Shown here: positions 1 to 8,184 of the stretch, in pieces
Numbering within the stretch: position 1 is the stretch's first letter
How the letters are laid out: each line of letters starts with the position of its first letter
DNA from: Chryseosolibacter sp040902445
Lineage (GTDB): Bacteria; Bacteroidota; Bacteroidia; Cytophagales; Cyclobacteriaceae
Assembly: GCA_040902445.1 (NCBI GenBank)
Contig: JBBDXJ010000082.1
Span: forward strand, 1 to 41,473
DNA length: 41,473 nucleotides
Direction: 5' to 3'
Notes under the pieces: model-generated
What the model saw: the letters and a program-made list of their open reading frames with translations, nothing else
What the model was told of the DNA's origin: nothing
Databases searched by the model: none
Translations under genes and position numbers: made by a program

Positions 1-302
1 GTAAATGTCGGCGGGATGGTATTCGGCATTTCCATGAAACTGGTTACCCCTCCTGCTACCGCGGCACGTGATTCTGAGTAAATGGTTGCTTTGTGCGTCA
101 GTCCCGGTTCGCGAAAATGTACCTGATCATCAATCGCTCCCGGAAGAAGATGTTTCCCCCTGGCATCGATTACCGTATCGGCCTCTCTTGAAGAAAGGTC
201 TTTTCCGATGCTTTCAATAATCCTGCCTTTGATCAATACATCTCCTTCATAGACCTTGCCTTCATTGACTATATTTGCGTTGAGGATCAGTGTATTTTTC
301 AT
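1..302 (-). CDS. pyrC: Dihydroorotase, N-terminal part (cut by window edge)
   Basis: This is the first 100 codons of a dihydroorotase, read on the minus strand from an ATG at 300-302; the rest lies beyond the left edge. The enzyme closes N-carbamoyl-aspartate to dihydroorotate in pyrimidine synthesis. The translation starts MKNTLILNANIVNEGKVYEG and contains DDQVHFREPG near residue 62, which corresponds to the metal-binding HxH plus FREPG signature of class I dihydroorotases, followed by GGVTSFMEMPNT, the conserved substrate-side segment. The first His of the canonical DxHVHFREPG is Gln here (DDQVHFR); from memory this occurs in Bacteroidota homologues, so I do not read it as damage. The divergent helicase starts only 20 bp away, so the promoters of the two genes must reach into each other's coding sequence. 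The ORF is too short in the window to judge regulation. Confidence 0.88.
   Translation of the reverse strand, partial: MKNTLILNANIVNEGKVYEGDVLIKGRIIESIGKDLSSREADTVIDARGKHLLPGAIDDQVHFREPGLTHKATIYSESRAAVAGGVTSFMEMPNTIPPTF
270..277 (+). promoter_or_regulatory. Candidate -7 element for the DEAD-box helicase
   Basis: TATATTTG matches the Bacteroidota -7 consensus TAnnTTTG and lies 46 bp before the helicase GTG start, inside the 5' coding region of pyrC. No TTG is present at the expected -33 position 20 bp upstream. It is listed because the 20-bp gap between the divergent genes leaves no room for a promoter elsewhere. Confidence 0.35.
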
Positions 303-322
303 TCCCGTAAAAATAATGCAAA

Positions 323-1591
323 GTGTCTTCAAATACTTCATTCGAAATTTTTAATCTCAATAAGCAGTTATTGAGTGCCATAGCTGATGCTGGATTTGAA
401 ACACCCACAGAGATACAGCAAAAATGTATTCCCCTGATCCTTGGGGGGCAGGAAGTAATTGGAATCGCACAAACCGGAACGGGAAAAACCGCTGCGTATC
501 TGCTGCCTATACTGATGAAAACCAAGTTTGCAACCGGAAAAGATCCACGTGCATTGATCCTGGCTCCCACCAAGGAATTAACGCTGCAAATTTCCGAGCA
601 CGCTTTACAATTATCCAGGTACACAGACCTTCGGATATTAGCCCTTTATGGAGGCGTAGGCCCGAAAACGCAAATTGAACACCTTGCAAGCGGTGTGGAC
701 ATTCTGATTGCCACTCCCGGCCGTTTTATGGAATTTTATCTGAAGGGAGAACTTATTACCAAACAGATCAAAACCCTTGTGCTGGATGAAGCTGACAGGA
801 TGATGGATATGGGTTTTATGCCGCAGCTGCGACGGGTTTTCGAGATCATACCCAACAAAAGGCAGAACCTGCTGTTCTCTGCTACATTCCATGAAAAAAT
901 AGAAAGGCTTTCAAGGGAATTTCTGGAATTCCCGGTGAAAATAGAGGTCACACCGCAGGCAACGGCCGCAAAACAGGTAGACCAGGAGTTATATATTATC
1001 CCGAATCTGCGAACCAAGATCAATTTTCTGGAACATCTTCTCGAAGACAAGGATGCCTTCAACCGTGTACTCATCTTTACACGCACTAAAGAAGTGGCCA
1101 ACAATGTTTTTAAATACCTCGAGCGAAAGGAATTCGGTCCCGTGAAGGTGATTCATTCCAACAAAGGGCAAAATACGAGGATCAATGCGGTGAACGAATT
1201 CAAGAAAGGAAATCTGCGGATACTGGTTTCAACTGATGTTACAGCACGCGGTATAGATGTCGTTAAGGTATCCCATGTGATCAACTTTGATGTGCCTATT
1301 CTCTATGAGGATTACGTGCACCGCATCGGACGGACAGGCAGGGCATTCCAGGAAGGCATGGCAATCACCTTTGCTACACCTGCAGAAATATATCATGTGG
1401 CAAAGATCGAAAAACTGATCTGCGAAAAAATTCCCGTAAAGCCATTGCCCGCGGCTGTTGAAATAGTTGAAACTCCTCCTTACGAAGGGCATGAGATGGC
1501 CAAAGAGATCGACCTGCAGAAGAAGAAAGAAGATCCGACTTTTCAGGGAGCATTTCATGAAAGAAAGGGAGCGGCTAAACGCAGGAAATAG
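323..1591 (+). CDS. DEAD-box RNA helicase (RhlE-like)
   Basis: This 422-residue protein is an ATP-dependent RNA helicase that probably remodels ribosomal precursors or mRNA in the cytoplasm. The Q motif begins at residue 6 (SFEIFNL...TPTEIQ). Motif I AQTGTGKT is at 49-56, the Ia-like PTKEL at 82-86, TPGR at 131-134, the DEAD box at 155-158 and SAT at 186-188. In the second RecA-like domain TDVTARGID lies near 304-312 and HRIGRTGR at 333-340. The C-terminus is short and basic (ends KGAAKRRK), as in RhlE-type helicases without an extra RNA-binding domain. The GTG start is chosen because the Q motif follows at once; the ATG at 316 is out of frame. The TAG stop shares its last base with a tandem heptamer array. 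The exact subfamily (RhlE, SrmB or CsdA-like) cannot be settled by eye. Confidence 0.9.
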   Translation: MSSNTSFEIFNLNKQLLSAIADAGFETPTEIQQKCIPLILGGQEVIGIAQTGTGKTAAYLLPILMKTKFATGKDPRALILAPTKELTLQISEHALQLSRYTDLRILALYGGVGPKTQIEHLASGVDILIATPGRFMEFYLKGELITKQIKTLVLDEADRMMDMGFMPQLRRVFEIIPNKRQNLLFSATFHEKIERLSREFLEFPVKIEVTPQATAAKQVDQELYIIPNLRTKINFLEHLLEDKDAFNRVLIFTRTKEVANNVFKYLERKEFGPVKVIHSNKGQNTRINAVNEFKKGNLRILVSTDVTARGIDVVKVSHVINFDVPILYEDYVHRIGRTGRAFQEGMAITFATPAEIYHVAKIEKLICEKIPVKPLPAAVEIVETPPYEGHEMAKEIDLQKKKEDPTFQGAFHERKGAAKRRK

Positions 1592-1618
1592 TGCAAGGTT
1601 CAAAGTCCAAAGTTAGAT
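1591..1618 (+). repeat. Degenerate heptamer array after the helicase stop
   Basis: Four consecutive 7-mers GTGCAAG, GTTCAAA, GTCCAAA and GTTAGAT follow without a gap. The first G is the last base of the helicase TAG stop. The same 7-bp spacing recurs in several other spacers of this window. Confidence 0.55.
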
Positions 1619-1635
1619 CGAGGACGGATCAATTG

Positions 1636-1686
1636 CCTCCTGCTTTAGCTGGAGGGTAAGAGATAGCTGGAGAATCGGCTTTAGCC
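1636..1686. repeat. Pair of palindromes in the helicase-rho spacer
   Basis: CCTCC (1636-1640) pairs with GGAGG (1651-1655) around an inner GC-TTTA-GC, and 20 bp further on GGCTTTAGCC (1677-1686) forms a second short palindrome. Both contain the core CTTTAGC, which suggests two degenerate copies of one dispersed element rather than a terminator, since neither is followed by a T-run. The spacer 1592-1894 otherwise holds only the rho terminator and two heptamer-type arrays; I see no gene in it. Confidence 0.4.
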
Positions 1687-1757
1687 AAATGATTGCGAAC
1701 TGCTTATCCGTTTTGAAATAATTCGGAATGGGAAAAGTTGACCTTGAACTGGCCTGT

Positions 1758-1789
1758 AAAAAAAAGAATGCTACACTTTGGGCGTAGCA
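1758..1789 (-). terminator. Intrinsic terminator of rho
   Basis: Read on the minus strand, TGCTAC and GTAGCA (1769-1774 and 1784-1789) form a 6-bp stem with a 9-base loop, followed by TTC and eight T residues (complement of 1758-1765). It lies about 105 bp after the rho stop codon. It works only in the rho direction, as there is no T-run on the plus strand. Confidence 0.6.
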
Positions 1790-1852
1790 CTGAAGTATTG
1801 CCAAAATTCAAGATTATTATCTACCGCGAGCTGGCACCGGATTCCTGTTACA

Positions 1853-1894
1853 GAATTGTCAAATTGCAAAATTGATCAATTGTCAAAATTGATT
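1853..1894. repeat. AT-rich heptamer-phased array abutting the rho stop
   Basis: The segment is made of near-copies such as AATTGTC, AAATTGC and AAAATTG, then AATTGTC and AAAATTG again after a small phase slip. It ends directly at the rho stop codon (1895-1897). It resembles the other 7-bp-period arrays in the window but is more AT-rich, so chance low complexity is possible. Confidence 0.4.
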
Positions 1895-3436
1895 TTATCC
1901 GTTCATCGACAGCAAAAATTCTTCATTATTTCTTGTGCCTTTCATTTTCTGAAGCAGGAATTCCATCGCTTCATTCGAATTCATGTCGCTCATAAACTTG
2001 CGCAGGATCCAAACTCTTTGCAATTCATCTTCTCGCATGAGCAGGTCTTCACGCCTGGTTCCAGATGCAGGAACATCAATAGCAGGGTAAACACGCTTGT
2101 TGGCAAGTTTCCGGTCCAGTTGAAGTTCCATGTTGCCGGTTCCTTTGAATTCTTCGAAAATAACTTCATCCATTTTAGACCCTGTATCAATAAGGGCGGT
2201 GGCTATGATCGTTAATGATCCCCCACCTTCAACATTGCGGGCTGCTCCGAAGAAACGTTTTGGTTTGTGCAGCGCGTTAGCATCCACACCACCGGAAAGG
2301 ATTTTTCCGGAAGAAGGAACTACAGTGTTATAGGCACGTGCAAGGCGAGTGATGGAGTCCAGAAGAATAACCACATCATGACCGCATTCAACCATGCGTT
2401 TTGCTTTTTCCAGAACAATGCTTGCAACCTTCACATGACGCTCCGCCTGTTCATCGAAGGTGGATGCAACAACCTCCGCTCGCACACTGCGCGCCATATC
2501 CGTTACCTCTTCAGGACGTTCATCGATCAGCAACACGATCAGATAAACTTCGGGATGGTTTTGAGCAATGGCATTGGCAATAGCTTTCAGCAATACCGTT
2601 TTACCCGTTTTAGGCTGGGCGACGATCATACCGCGCTGACCCTTTCCGATAGGAGCAAAAAGGTCGAGGATTCGCGTGGACATATTATCCGGAGTTGTAC
2701 TCAAACGAAGTTTCTCCTCGGGGAAAAGCGGCGTAAGGTATTCGAAAGCGACGCGGTCGCGAATTTCTTCGGTCGTCTTGCCATTTGCCGATTCTACTTT
2801 AAGAAGTGCAAAATATTTTTCGCCTTCTTTTGGCGGGCGTATCAGACCTTTTACCGTATCTCCGGTTTTCAGTCCAAACAATTTTATCTGCGAAGGAGAA
2901 ACATAAATATCATCCGGGCTTGCGAGGTAGTTATAATCAGATGATCTCAGAAAGCCGTATCCATCTTGCATGATTTCCAGGGCGCCTTCGTTGCTGATGG
3001 CGCCGTCGAAATCGCGGATAGAAGGCCGCTGTGCCTGCGGTGTTTTGTCTTCGCGCGTATCTTGTTTGGAAGGTTGTCCGTATTGCTGCGATTCCCTTTC
3101 AGGTTTTTCTTCAAAGGAATCCTTATCGTCAAATTTTGGGACAGCATTTTCAAAATCCAGGTTTATGGAATCAAAGGAATCATCGGATGAGATTTCAGTT
3201 GCCTGTTTAGGGGGAGCAGGAGCAACATTCTCGCGTCGGCGTGGACGAACTTTGCGATCGGGTTCAGCTTCAGCTCCTACTTCAGGAGAATTGTCACCCG
3301 ATACAGCCTGCTGGTCAAGGATTTTGTAAACAAGATCTTGTTTTGTGAGTTTTTTGGCATTTTTTACGCCCATCCCCTCAGCGATTTCCTTCAATTCAGA
3401 AAGAAGTCTGACGTTCAGATCATCAATAGTATACAT
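1895..3436 (-). CDS. rho: Transcription termination factor Rho with long disordered linker
   Basis: This 513-residue protein is the hexameric RNA-dependent ATPase that ends transcription at factor-dependent sites. Residues 1-44 form the Rho_N helical domain (LNVRLLSELKEIAEGMGV). Residues about 45-140 are a low-complexity linker rich in charged residues, Gln, Ser and Pro, with a basic patch KVRPRRR. The cold-shock RNA-binding fold covers about 151-215 (LEIMQDGYGFLRS). The ATPase core has Walker A PKTGKT at 275-280, Walker B VILLD at 356-360 and the hallmark DSITRLARAYN at 360-370. E. coli Rho has about 419 residues, and the linker accounts for the extra length. The start MYTIDDLNVRLLSELKEIA fits the family. 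Upstream lies a 359-bp spacer shared with the divergent serS; a T-run hairpin lies downstream at 1758-1789. Confidence 0.96.
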   Translation of the reverse strand: MYTIDDLNVRLLSELKEIAEGMGVKNAKKLTKQDLVYKILDQQAVSGDNSPEVGAEAEPDRKVRPRRRENVAPAPPKQATEISSDDSFDSINLDFENAVPKFDDKDSFEEKPERESQQYGQPSKQDTREDKTPQAQRPSIRDFDGAISNEGALEIMQDGYGFLRSSDYNYLASPDDIYVSPSQIKLFGLKTGDTVKGLIRPPKEGEKYFALLKVESANGKTTEEIRDRVAFEYLTPLFPEEKLRLSTTPDNMSTRILDLFAPIGKGQRGMIVAQPKTGKTVLLKAIANAIAQNHPEVYLIVLLIDERPEEVTDMARSVRAEVVASTFDEQAERHVKVASIVLEKAKRMVECGHDVVILLDSITRLARAYNTVVPSSGKILSGGVDANALHKPKRFFGAARNVEGGGSLTIIATALIDTGSKMDEVIFEEFKGTGNMELQLDRKLANKRVYPAIDVPASGTRREDLLMREDELQRVWILRKFMSDMNSNEAMEFLLQKMKGTRNNEEFLLSMNG

Positions 3437-3683
3437 GTAGTTTTAAAATGAATGTGTTATTATGTGTTTGTGATAGGTTCGAAACAGAAAGGTTCTGAAA
3501 CTAAAATCATCAATAGAGAAAGTCTTTTGAAGTCAAAAAGTTTGGTAGCAAAATACGGGATCTATATTCAGAGGACTTGAGACTAAGCCATATGACGATG
3601 CAATTATAGCCTAAAATTTAACATTTTCAAATGAATAAATAAATTTATTATGCCCCCTACCCCTCCAGGCCGGTCAAAAAATT

Positions 3684-3691
3684 TACTTTTG
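3684..3691 (+). promoter_or_regulatory. Candidate -7 element for serS
   Basis: TACTTTTG matches TAnnTTTG and lies 104 bp before the serS ATG. No TTG is found 20 bp upstream. If used, the leader would contain the heptamer arrays at 3704-3773. Confidence 0.3.
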
Positions 3692-3703
3692 AAGAACTAT
3701 TTC

Positions 3704-3773
3704 GTCCATAGTTCATTGTTGAATTCGTGGTCACTCACACCTTTCGACTATGGACAATCGGCAATTGACTATC
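3704..3773. repeat. Two opposed heptamer arrays in the rho-serS spacer
   Basis: GTCCATA, GTTCATT and GTTGAAT (3704-3724) face GACTATG, GACAATC, GGCAATT and GACTATC (3746-3773). The outer units form a 9-bp perfect inverted repeat, GTCCATAGT against ACTATGGAC, so the leader of serS could fold into a long hairpin. The whole spacer 3437-3795 has no credible gene; a 62-codon frame running through it is made of these repeats and was rejected. The rho-proximal part shows no clear promoter. Confidence 0.5.
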
Positions 3774-3795
3774 ACATAAATCAAACACTTAAAAG

Positions 3796-5070
3796 ATGCT
3801 CCAGGTTTCCCTTATACGAGAAGAAAAAGAAAAAGTAATTCATGGTTTGAAAAAAAGAAGACTTCAGAAAGTGGAAGAGTCGATTGAAGGTGTTCTAAAC
3901 CTTGACCTCAAGCGGCGTCAGACACAGCAACAGCAGGATGCGCTTTTATCAGAAGCCAATTCCATTGCCCGCGAAATTGGCAATCTTATGAAAGCCGGAA
4001 AGAAAGCTGAAGCGGAAGCGCTTAAGGCAAAGACTGTTCAGATGAAAAAACAACTTGCTGAATTGGGCCCTGAACTTACAAAAACCGAAGATGAACTACA
4101 GAAGGCGCTGTACGCTTTGCCAAACGTACCCGCAGCTAATGTACCTGAAGGAGGTGGCGCTGATGATAATGTAAAAGTTTATGAAGCAGGCAAGGCGCCT
4201 TTGCTTCCGCCTAATGCCTTGCCCCACTGGGAACTCATCAAAAAATATGACATCATTGACTTTGACCTGGGAATCAAAATTGCTGGCGCAGGATTTCCCG
4301 TATACAAGGGTAAAGGCGCGAGATTACAACGGGCGCTGATCAATTTTTTCCTCGACGAAGCTGAGAAGCAAGGCTACAGGGAAACCCAGCCGCCGATTGT
4401 GGTGAACGAAGCTTCCGGGTATGGCACCGGTCAATTGCCTGACAAAGAAGGTCAGATGTACCATATTCAACTTGACAATCTTTATCTTATTCCCACTGCA
4501 GAGGTTCCCATCACTAATTTATATCGCGATGTGATCCTTACGGAAGAACAACTGCCGGTGAAAAACGTGGGGTACACTCCGTGTTTTCGGCGCGAGGCTG
4601 GAAATTGGGGGGCACATGTCAGGGGCTTGAACCGCCTTCACCAATTCGATAAAGTGGAAATTGTTCAGATCACAAAGCCGGAAGATTCGTATCGGACCCT
4701 GGAAGAAATGTGCGCGTATGTTCAGGCACTTCTTGAGAAGCTGGAATTGCCTTATCGCAAGTTATTGCTTTGCGGTGGAGATATGGGCTTTACTTCCGCC
4801 ATGACTTACGACCTCGAAGTTTTTTCAGCAGCCCAGCAGCGGTGGCTTGAAGTGAGTTCGGTCAGTAATTTTGAAACTTATCAGGCAAACAGACTAAAAC
4901 TGCGTTACAAGAACAAAGAAGGAAAAACAACGCTGTTGCATACCCTCAATGGCAGCGCATTGGCACTTCCCAGGATTGTGGCCGCAATTCTTGAGAACAA
5001 TCAAACCGCTGAGGGAATTAGAATTCCAAAGATACTGACACCTTACACTAAATTCGAGATCATTGATTGA
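3796..5070 (+). CDS. serS: Seryl-tRNA synthetase
   Basis: This 424-residue class II synthetase charges tRNA-Ser (and tRNA-Sec where present) with serine in the cytoplasm. It begins MLQVSLIREEKEKVI, the family's usual start. The tRNA-binding coiled coil spans about residues 27-105 and is rich in Lys, Glu and Gln. Motif 2 is seen as FRREAGNWG, in which the family Arg and Glu contact ATP, and motif 3 as ALALPRIVAAILENNQ close to the C-terminus. The serine-binding TAEVPITN segment lies in the middle of the catalytic domain. Length matches the family norm. It stands alone on the plus strand, divergent from rho, and the next gene begins about 120 bp later behind its own promoter candidate. Confidence 0.97.
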   Translation: MLQVSLIREEKEKVIHGLKKRRLQKVEESIEGVLNLDLKRRQTQQQQDALLSEANSIAREIGNLMKAGKKAEAEALKAKTVQMKKQLAELGPELTKTEDELQKALYALPNVPAANVPEGGGADDNVKVYEAGKAPLLPPNALPHWELIKKYDIIDFDLGIKIAGAGFPVYKGKGARLQRALINFFLDEAEKQGYRETQPPIVVNEASGYGTGQLPDKEGQMYHIQLDNLYLIPTAEVPITNLYRDVILTEEQLPVKNVGYTPCFRREAGNWGAHVRGLNRLHQFDKVEIVQITKPEDSYRTLEEMCAYVQALLEKLELPYRKLLLCGGDMGFTSAMTYDLEVFSAAQQRWLEVSSVSNFETYQANRLKLRYKNKEGKTTLLHTLNGSALALPRIVAAILENNQTAEGIRIPKILTPYTKFEIID

Positions 5071-5145
5071 TGTATCGGTTTTCAATCGCATATACGTCCA
5101 ACTACACCAACGCATGAACACCTCCGTACATACAATATCCTTTGG

Positions 5146-5153
5146 TACCTTTG
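5146..5153 (+). promoter_or_regulatory. Candidate -7 element for the prolyl oligopeptidase gene
   Basis: TACCTTTG is a full match to TAnnTTTG and lies 36 bp before the ATG at 5189, a typical leader length. The -33 TTG is not evident at 20 bp spacing. Confidence 0.42.
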
Positions 5154-5188
5154 CAGGCGAAATAAAAACGAATTCTCAAACCTGTGTT

Positions 5189-7336
5189 ATGAACACTTCT
5201 ATTTTTAAAATTTTTTATGCAATTCTAAGTTTTGTCTTAATGATAAGTTGTAACAAAGCCTCCGAGAAAATTTCTGGTATCCGGTATCCGGAAACATTGA
5301 AAGTTGATACCGTTGATAAATATTTTGGTGAAGATGTCAGAGATCCTTATCGATGGCTGGAGGACGACCGGTCATCCGAAACAGGGGCGTGGGTAAAAGC
5401 TCAGAACGATGTTACCTTCGCATACTTGAATAATATTCCCTACCGGGATAAGATCGAAGAACGATTAGAAAAATTATATGACTACGAACGTTTAGGGTCA
5501 CCATTCAGGGAAGGTGACTATTTTTATTTCTACAAGAATGACGGCCTTCAGAATCACAATGTGTTGTATCGCAAGAAAGAAATAGATGGAACACCGGAAG
5601 TTTTTCTGGACCCCAATACATTTTCAAAAGATGGTACCACAGGCCTTGCAGGCATTTCCTTCACCAGGGATGGTTCCATGGCAACTTATCTGATCACAGA
5701 AGGTGGCTCTGACTGGAGAAAAGCCATCGTGATAAAAACTTCCGACAAGACAATAGTGGAAGACACCTTGCGCGATATCAAATTCAGCGGTATAGCGTGG
5801 AAGGGCAATGAAGGATTTTACTACAGCAGTTATGATAAACCAACCGGAAGTGAATTATCCGCCAGAACGCAGTTTCACAAACTGCATTATCACAAACTCG
5901 GAACCGGGCAGGAGCAGGATGAGTTGATCTTTGGAGGTGAAAAAACTCCCACAAGGTATATTGGTGGTTATCTGACGGAAGATGAGAGGTTCCTGGTAAT
6001 TACGGCTGCCACGAGCACCACCGGAAACGCATTGTATGTCCGGGACCTGAGTGACCCCAGTGGAGAACTGGCCACGGTCGTGGATAATTTCAGCAATGAT
6101 CATTTTGTTTTGGCAAATAATGGTTCAAGGTTGATAATCCACACCAATTTAAATGCGCCTAACAATCGCATTGTTACAGTTGATTTCGGCAAGCCTTCAC
6201 CTGAATTCTGGAAAGACATCATTGGCGAAACCGGAAATGTCATGAGTGCATCAACCGGAGGAAGAAAGATCTTCACCAATTATATGGTCGATGTAAAAAC
6301 GCAGGTTAAACAATACGACCTGAACGGAAAACTCGAACGCGAGGTAACCTTGCCGGGCATTGGTACTGCGGATGGTTTTAATTCGAAACAAGATGAAAAG
6401 GAGATATATTACACTTTTACTTCCATTATCTTTCCTACAACCATATTCAAATATGATATTGCTTCGGGCAGATCAACATTATATGAAAAACCGAAAGTAG
6501 ATTTTAATCCTGATGATTATGAGACACGCCAGGTCTTTTATAGTAGCAAGGACGGCACAAAGATCCCGATGTATATCGTTCACAAAAAAGGAATTGAACT
6601 CAATGGAAAGAACCCTACGTGGTTATACGCGTATGGCGGTTTCAACATCAGTCTTAATCCCACCTTCAACACTTCGCGGATCGTTTGGTTAGAAAACGGC
6701 GGGATCTATGCGCAACCCAATTTGCGCGGAGGTGGCGAGTACGGCGAGAAGTGGCATCTTGCCGGAACAAAAATGAAGAAGCAAAATGTCTTTGATGATT
6801 TCATTTCCGCCGCAGAGTATCTTATAAAAGAAAAATATACATCGAGTAATTATCTCGCCATTGCAGGCGGCTCTAATGGCGGATTACTGGTAGGTGCAAC
6901 CATGACACAAAAGCCCGGGCTGGCAAAGGTTGCGCTTCCTGCTGTGGGTGTTATGGATATGCTCCGCTATCACAAATTCACGGCGGGAGCTGGATGGGCC
7001 TATGATTACGGAACCTCCGAAGAATCTAAGGAGATGTTTGATTACCTGAAAAAATATTCTCCGGTTCACGCGCTGAAACCTGGAACTGAATACCCTGCAA
7101 CGCTAGTGACAACGGCAGACCATGATGACCGTGTCGTGCCCGCGCATTCCTTTAAATTCGCGGCCGCGCTCCAGGAAAATCATTCAGGTGACAATCCTGT
7201 TCTGGTACGAATCGATACAAAGTCTGGCCACGGTTCTTCCAATCTCAAAAAAGCCCTTGAAGTGGTGGCAGATCAATATGCGTTTACCTGGTATAACATG
7301 GGCATAATACCACCTTTGGCAAAGGAGGAGATGTAG
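5189..7336 (+). CDS. Prolyl oligopeptidase family lipoprotein (S9A)
   Basis: A 715-residue serine peptidase that cleaves short peptides after proline. The start at 5189 is preferred over an upstream in-frame codon at 5063 because it opens a lipoprotein signal, MNTSIFKIFYAILSFVLMISC, with the lipid-modified Cys at residue 21; the protein should be anchored in the periplasm or outer membrane. A beta-propeller follows the PETLKVDTVDKYFGEDVRDPYRWLE segment typical of S9A enzymes. The catalytic Ser sits in GGSNGGLL, the Asp in TADHDDRVVPAHS and the His in KSGHGSSN. Length fits prolyl oligopeptidase (about 700). It stands between serS and the GNAT gene on the same strand, and its stop is followed at once by a CCCCT/AGGGG palindrome. 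Substrates are unknown; peptide scavenging is the likely role. Confidence 0.93.
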   Translation: MNTSIFKIFYAILSFVLMISCNKASEKISGIRYPETLKVDTVDKYFGEDVRDPYRWLEDDRSSETGAWVKAQNDVTFAYLNNIPYRDKIEERLEKLYDYERLGSPFREGDYFYFYKNDGLQNHNVLYRKKEIDGTPEVFLDPNTFSKDGTTGLAGISFTRDGSMATYLITEGGSDWRKAIVIKTSDKTIVEDTLRDIKFSGIAWKGNEGFYYSSYDKPTGSELSARTQFHKLHYHKLGTGQEQDELIFGGEKTPTRYIGGYLTEDERFLVITAATSTTGNALYVRDLSDPSGELATVVDNFSNDHFVLANNGSRLIIHTNLNAPNNRIVTVDFGKPSPEFWKDIIGETGNVMSASTGGRKIFTNYMVDVKTQVKQYDLNGKLEREVTLPGIGTADGFNSKQDEKEIYYTFTSIIFPTTIFKYDIASGRSTLYEKPKVDFNPDDYETRQVFYSSKDGTKIPMYIVHKKGIELNGKNPTWLYAYGGFNISLNPTFNTSRIVWLENGGIYAQPNLRGGGEYGEKWHLAGTKMKKQNVFDDFISAAEYLIKEKYTSSNYLAIAGGSNGGLLVGATMTQKPGLAKVALPAVGVMDMLRYHKFTAGAGWAYDYGTSEESKEMFDYLKKYSPVHALKPGTEYPATLVTTADHDDRVVPAHSFKFAAALQENHSGDNPVLVRIDTKSGHGSSNLKKALEVVADQYAFTWYNMGIIPPLAKEEM

Positions 7337-7339
7337 CAG

Positions 7340-7360
7340 CCCCTAAATTCCCTAAAGGGG
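7340..7360. repeat. Palindromic spacer element CCCCT...AGGGG
   Basis: CCCCT (7340-7344) pairs with AGGGG (7356-7360) around a CCCTAAA-type direct repeat, four bases after the peptidase stop. It fills most of the 36-bp gap before the GNAT gene. No T-run follows on either strand, so a dispersed repeat is more likely than an intrinsic terminator. Confidence 0.4.
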
Positions 7361-7372
7361 ATTAAAATTTGT

Positions 7373-7849
7373 ATGCAACAAATAACCATCCGTCAGGGCA
7401 AAAAAGAAGATCTTCCTCGCGTGCTGGAACTCATCAAAGAACTGGCAACGTTCGAACGCGCACCTCATGAGGTCACAAATACTGTCGGGCACCTCGAACA
7501 GGATGGCTTTGGTCCGCATCCGGTCTATGGATTTTTTGTAGCTGAAACGGGAGATAATATTATCGGCCTTTCATTGTACTACTGGCGTTATTCAACGTGG
7601 AAAGGAAAAAGACTTTACCTGGAGGATATCATTGTCACTGAATCAGAGCGAGGCAAAGGCGCGGGAAAACTTCTTTTTGATCGCACCATGCAAAAAGCTT
7701 TGGAAGAAAACTGCACCGGCATGATGTGGCAGGTTCTGGAGTGGAATGAACCCGCGATCAATTTCTATAAAAAGTATGGATCAAAACTTGATGGTGAATG
7801 GGTGAATTGTAGTTTGGAGGCGGAGCAGATCAGGAAGTTGTTAGGGTGA
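7373..7849 (+). CDS. GNAT N-acetyltransferase, spermidine/spermine acetyltransferase-like
   Basis: A 158-residue acetyl-CoA-dependent acetyltransferase. The acetyl-CoA pyrophosphate-binding loop is RGKGAGKLL at about residues 93-101. The layout LIKELATFER at the N-terminus, EQDGFGPHP near 42-50, LYLEDIIV near 81-88 and EWNEPAINFYKKYG near the C-terminus closely follows the pattern of eukaryotic SSAT (diamine/polyamine N1-acetyltransferase) and its bacterial relatives. A polyamine or diamine substrate is therefore plausible but not proven; thialysine acetyltransferase activity is an alternative in this clade. Length is normal. The gene lies 36 bp downstream of the peptidase on the same strand and is followed by the convergent DUF4286 gene. 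Confidence 0.88.
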   Translation: MQQITIRQGKKEDLPRVLELIKELATFERAPHEVTNTVGHLEQDGFGPHPVYGFFVAETGDNIIGLSLYYWRYSTWKGKRLYLEDIIVTESERGKGAGKLLFDRTMQKALEENCTGMMWQVLEWNEPAINFYKKYGSKLDGEWVNCSLEAEQIRKLLG

Positions 7850-7864
7850 ATGGTGAGTGGCGAT

Positions 7865-8167
7865 TCAAACCTCCTCCAGGAGTGTGCGAAACGCGATGTG
7901 TTTGTGCTCGAATTTTTTCCTATGTTGTTCAATTAACACGGGAGCGAAGACCTCGAGGTATTGCTGGACATCCTCGATGCTTCTGGCGAAATACTGAATG
8001 CTGTAAGATATCGTTCCATCATCCTGATCGTGGAGCACTTTGTACATTTTCGATCCTACAAACAGACCCGTATTTAAAACATCTTTAATGTGCTTTTCCC
8101 TCATATACTGAAGCCATTCCTCCTCAATATCTTTATCAACCCCGACGGTTACGTTGTACAATAGCAT
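7865..8167 (-). CDS. DUF4286 family protein
   Basis: A 100-residue soluble protein beginning MLLYNVTVGVDKDIEEEWLQ, which matches the DUF4286 pattern of a small ferredoxin-like fold; no catalytic residues are evident and the function is unknown. The start at 8167 is preferred because family members begin M(I/L)LYNVTV; a start two codons upstream at 8173 (MSMLLY) is also possible. Conserved-looking parts are FVGSKMYKVL and the C-terminal KFEHKHIAFRTLLEEV. It is convergent with the GNAT gene and probably separately transcribed from the dehydrogenase gene upstream, with about 150 bp between. Confidence 0.75.
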   Translation of the reverse strand: MLLYNVTVGVDKDIEEEWLQYMREKHIKDVLNTGLFVGSKMYKVLHDQDDGTISYSIQYFARSIEDVQQYLEVFAPVLIEQHRKKFEHKHIAFRTLLEEV

Positions 8168-8184
8168 AGACAAAACTAAACGTT

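Noticed and set aside
2267..2944. 225-codon open frame on the plus strand inside rho
   Set aside because: It is a mirror of the rho coding region; Cys/Phe/Arg-rich translation without motifs.
3650..3838. 62-codon frame upstream of and overlapping serS
   Set aside because: It is built from heptamer repeats and an A-rich stretch, and overlaps the real serS start out of frame.
5063..5188. N-terminal extension of the prolyl oligopeptidase
   Set aside because: The extension overlaps serS and a promoter match and would hide a clear lipoprotein signal that starts at 5189.
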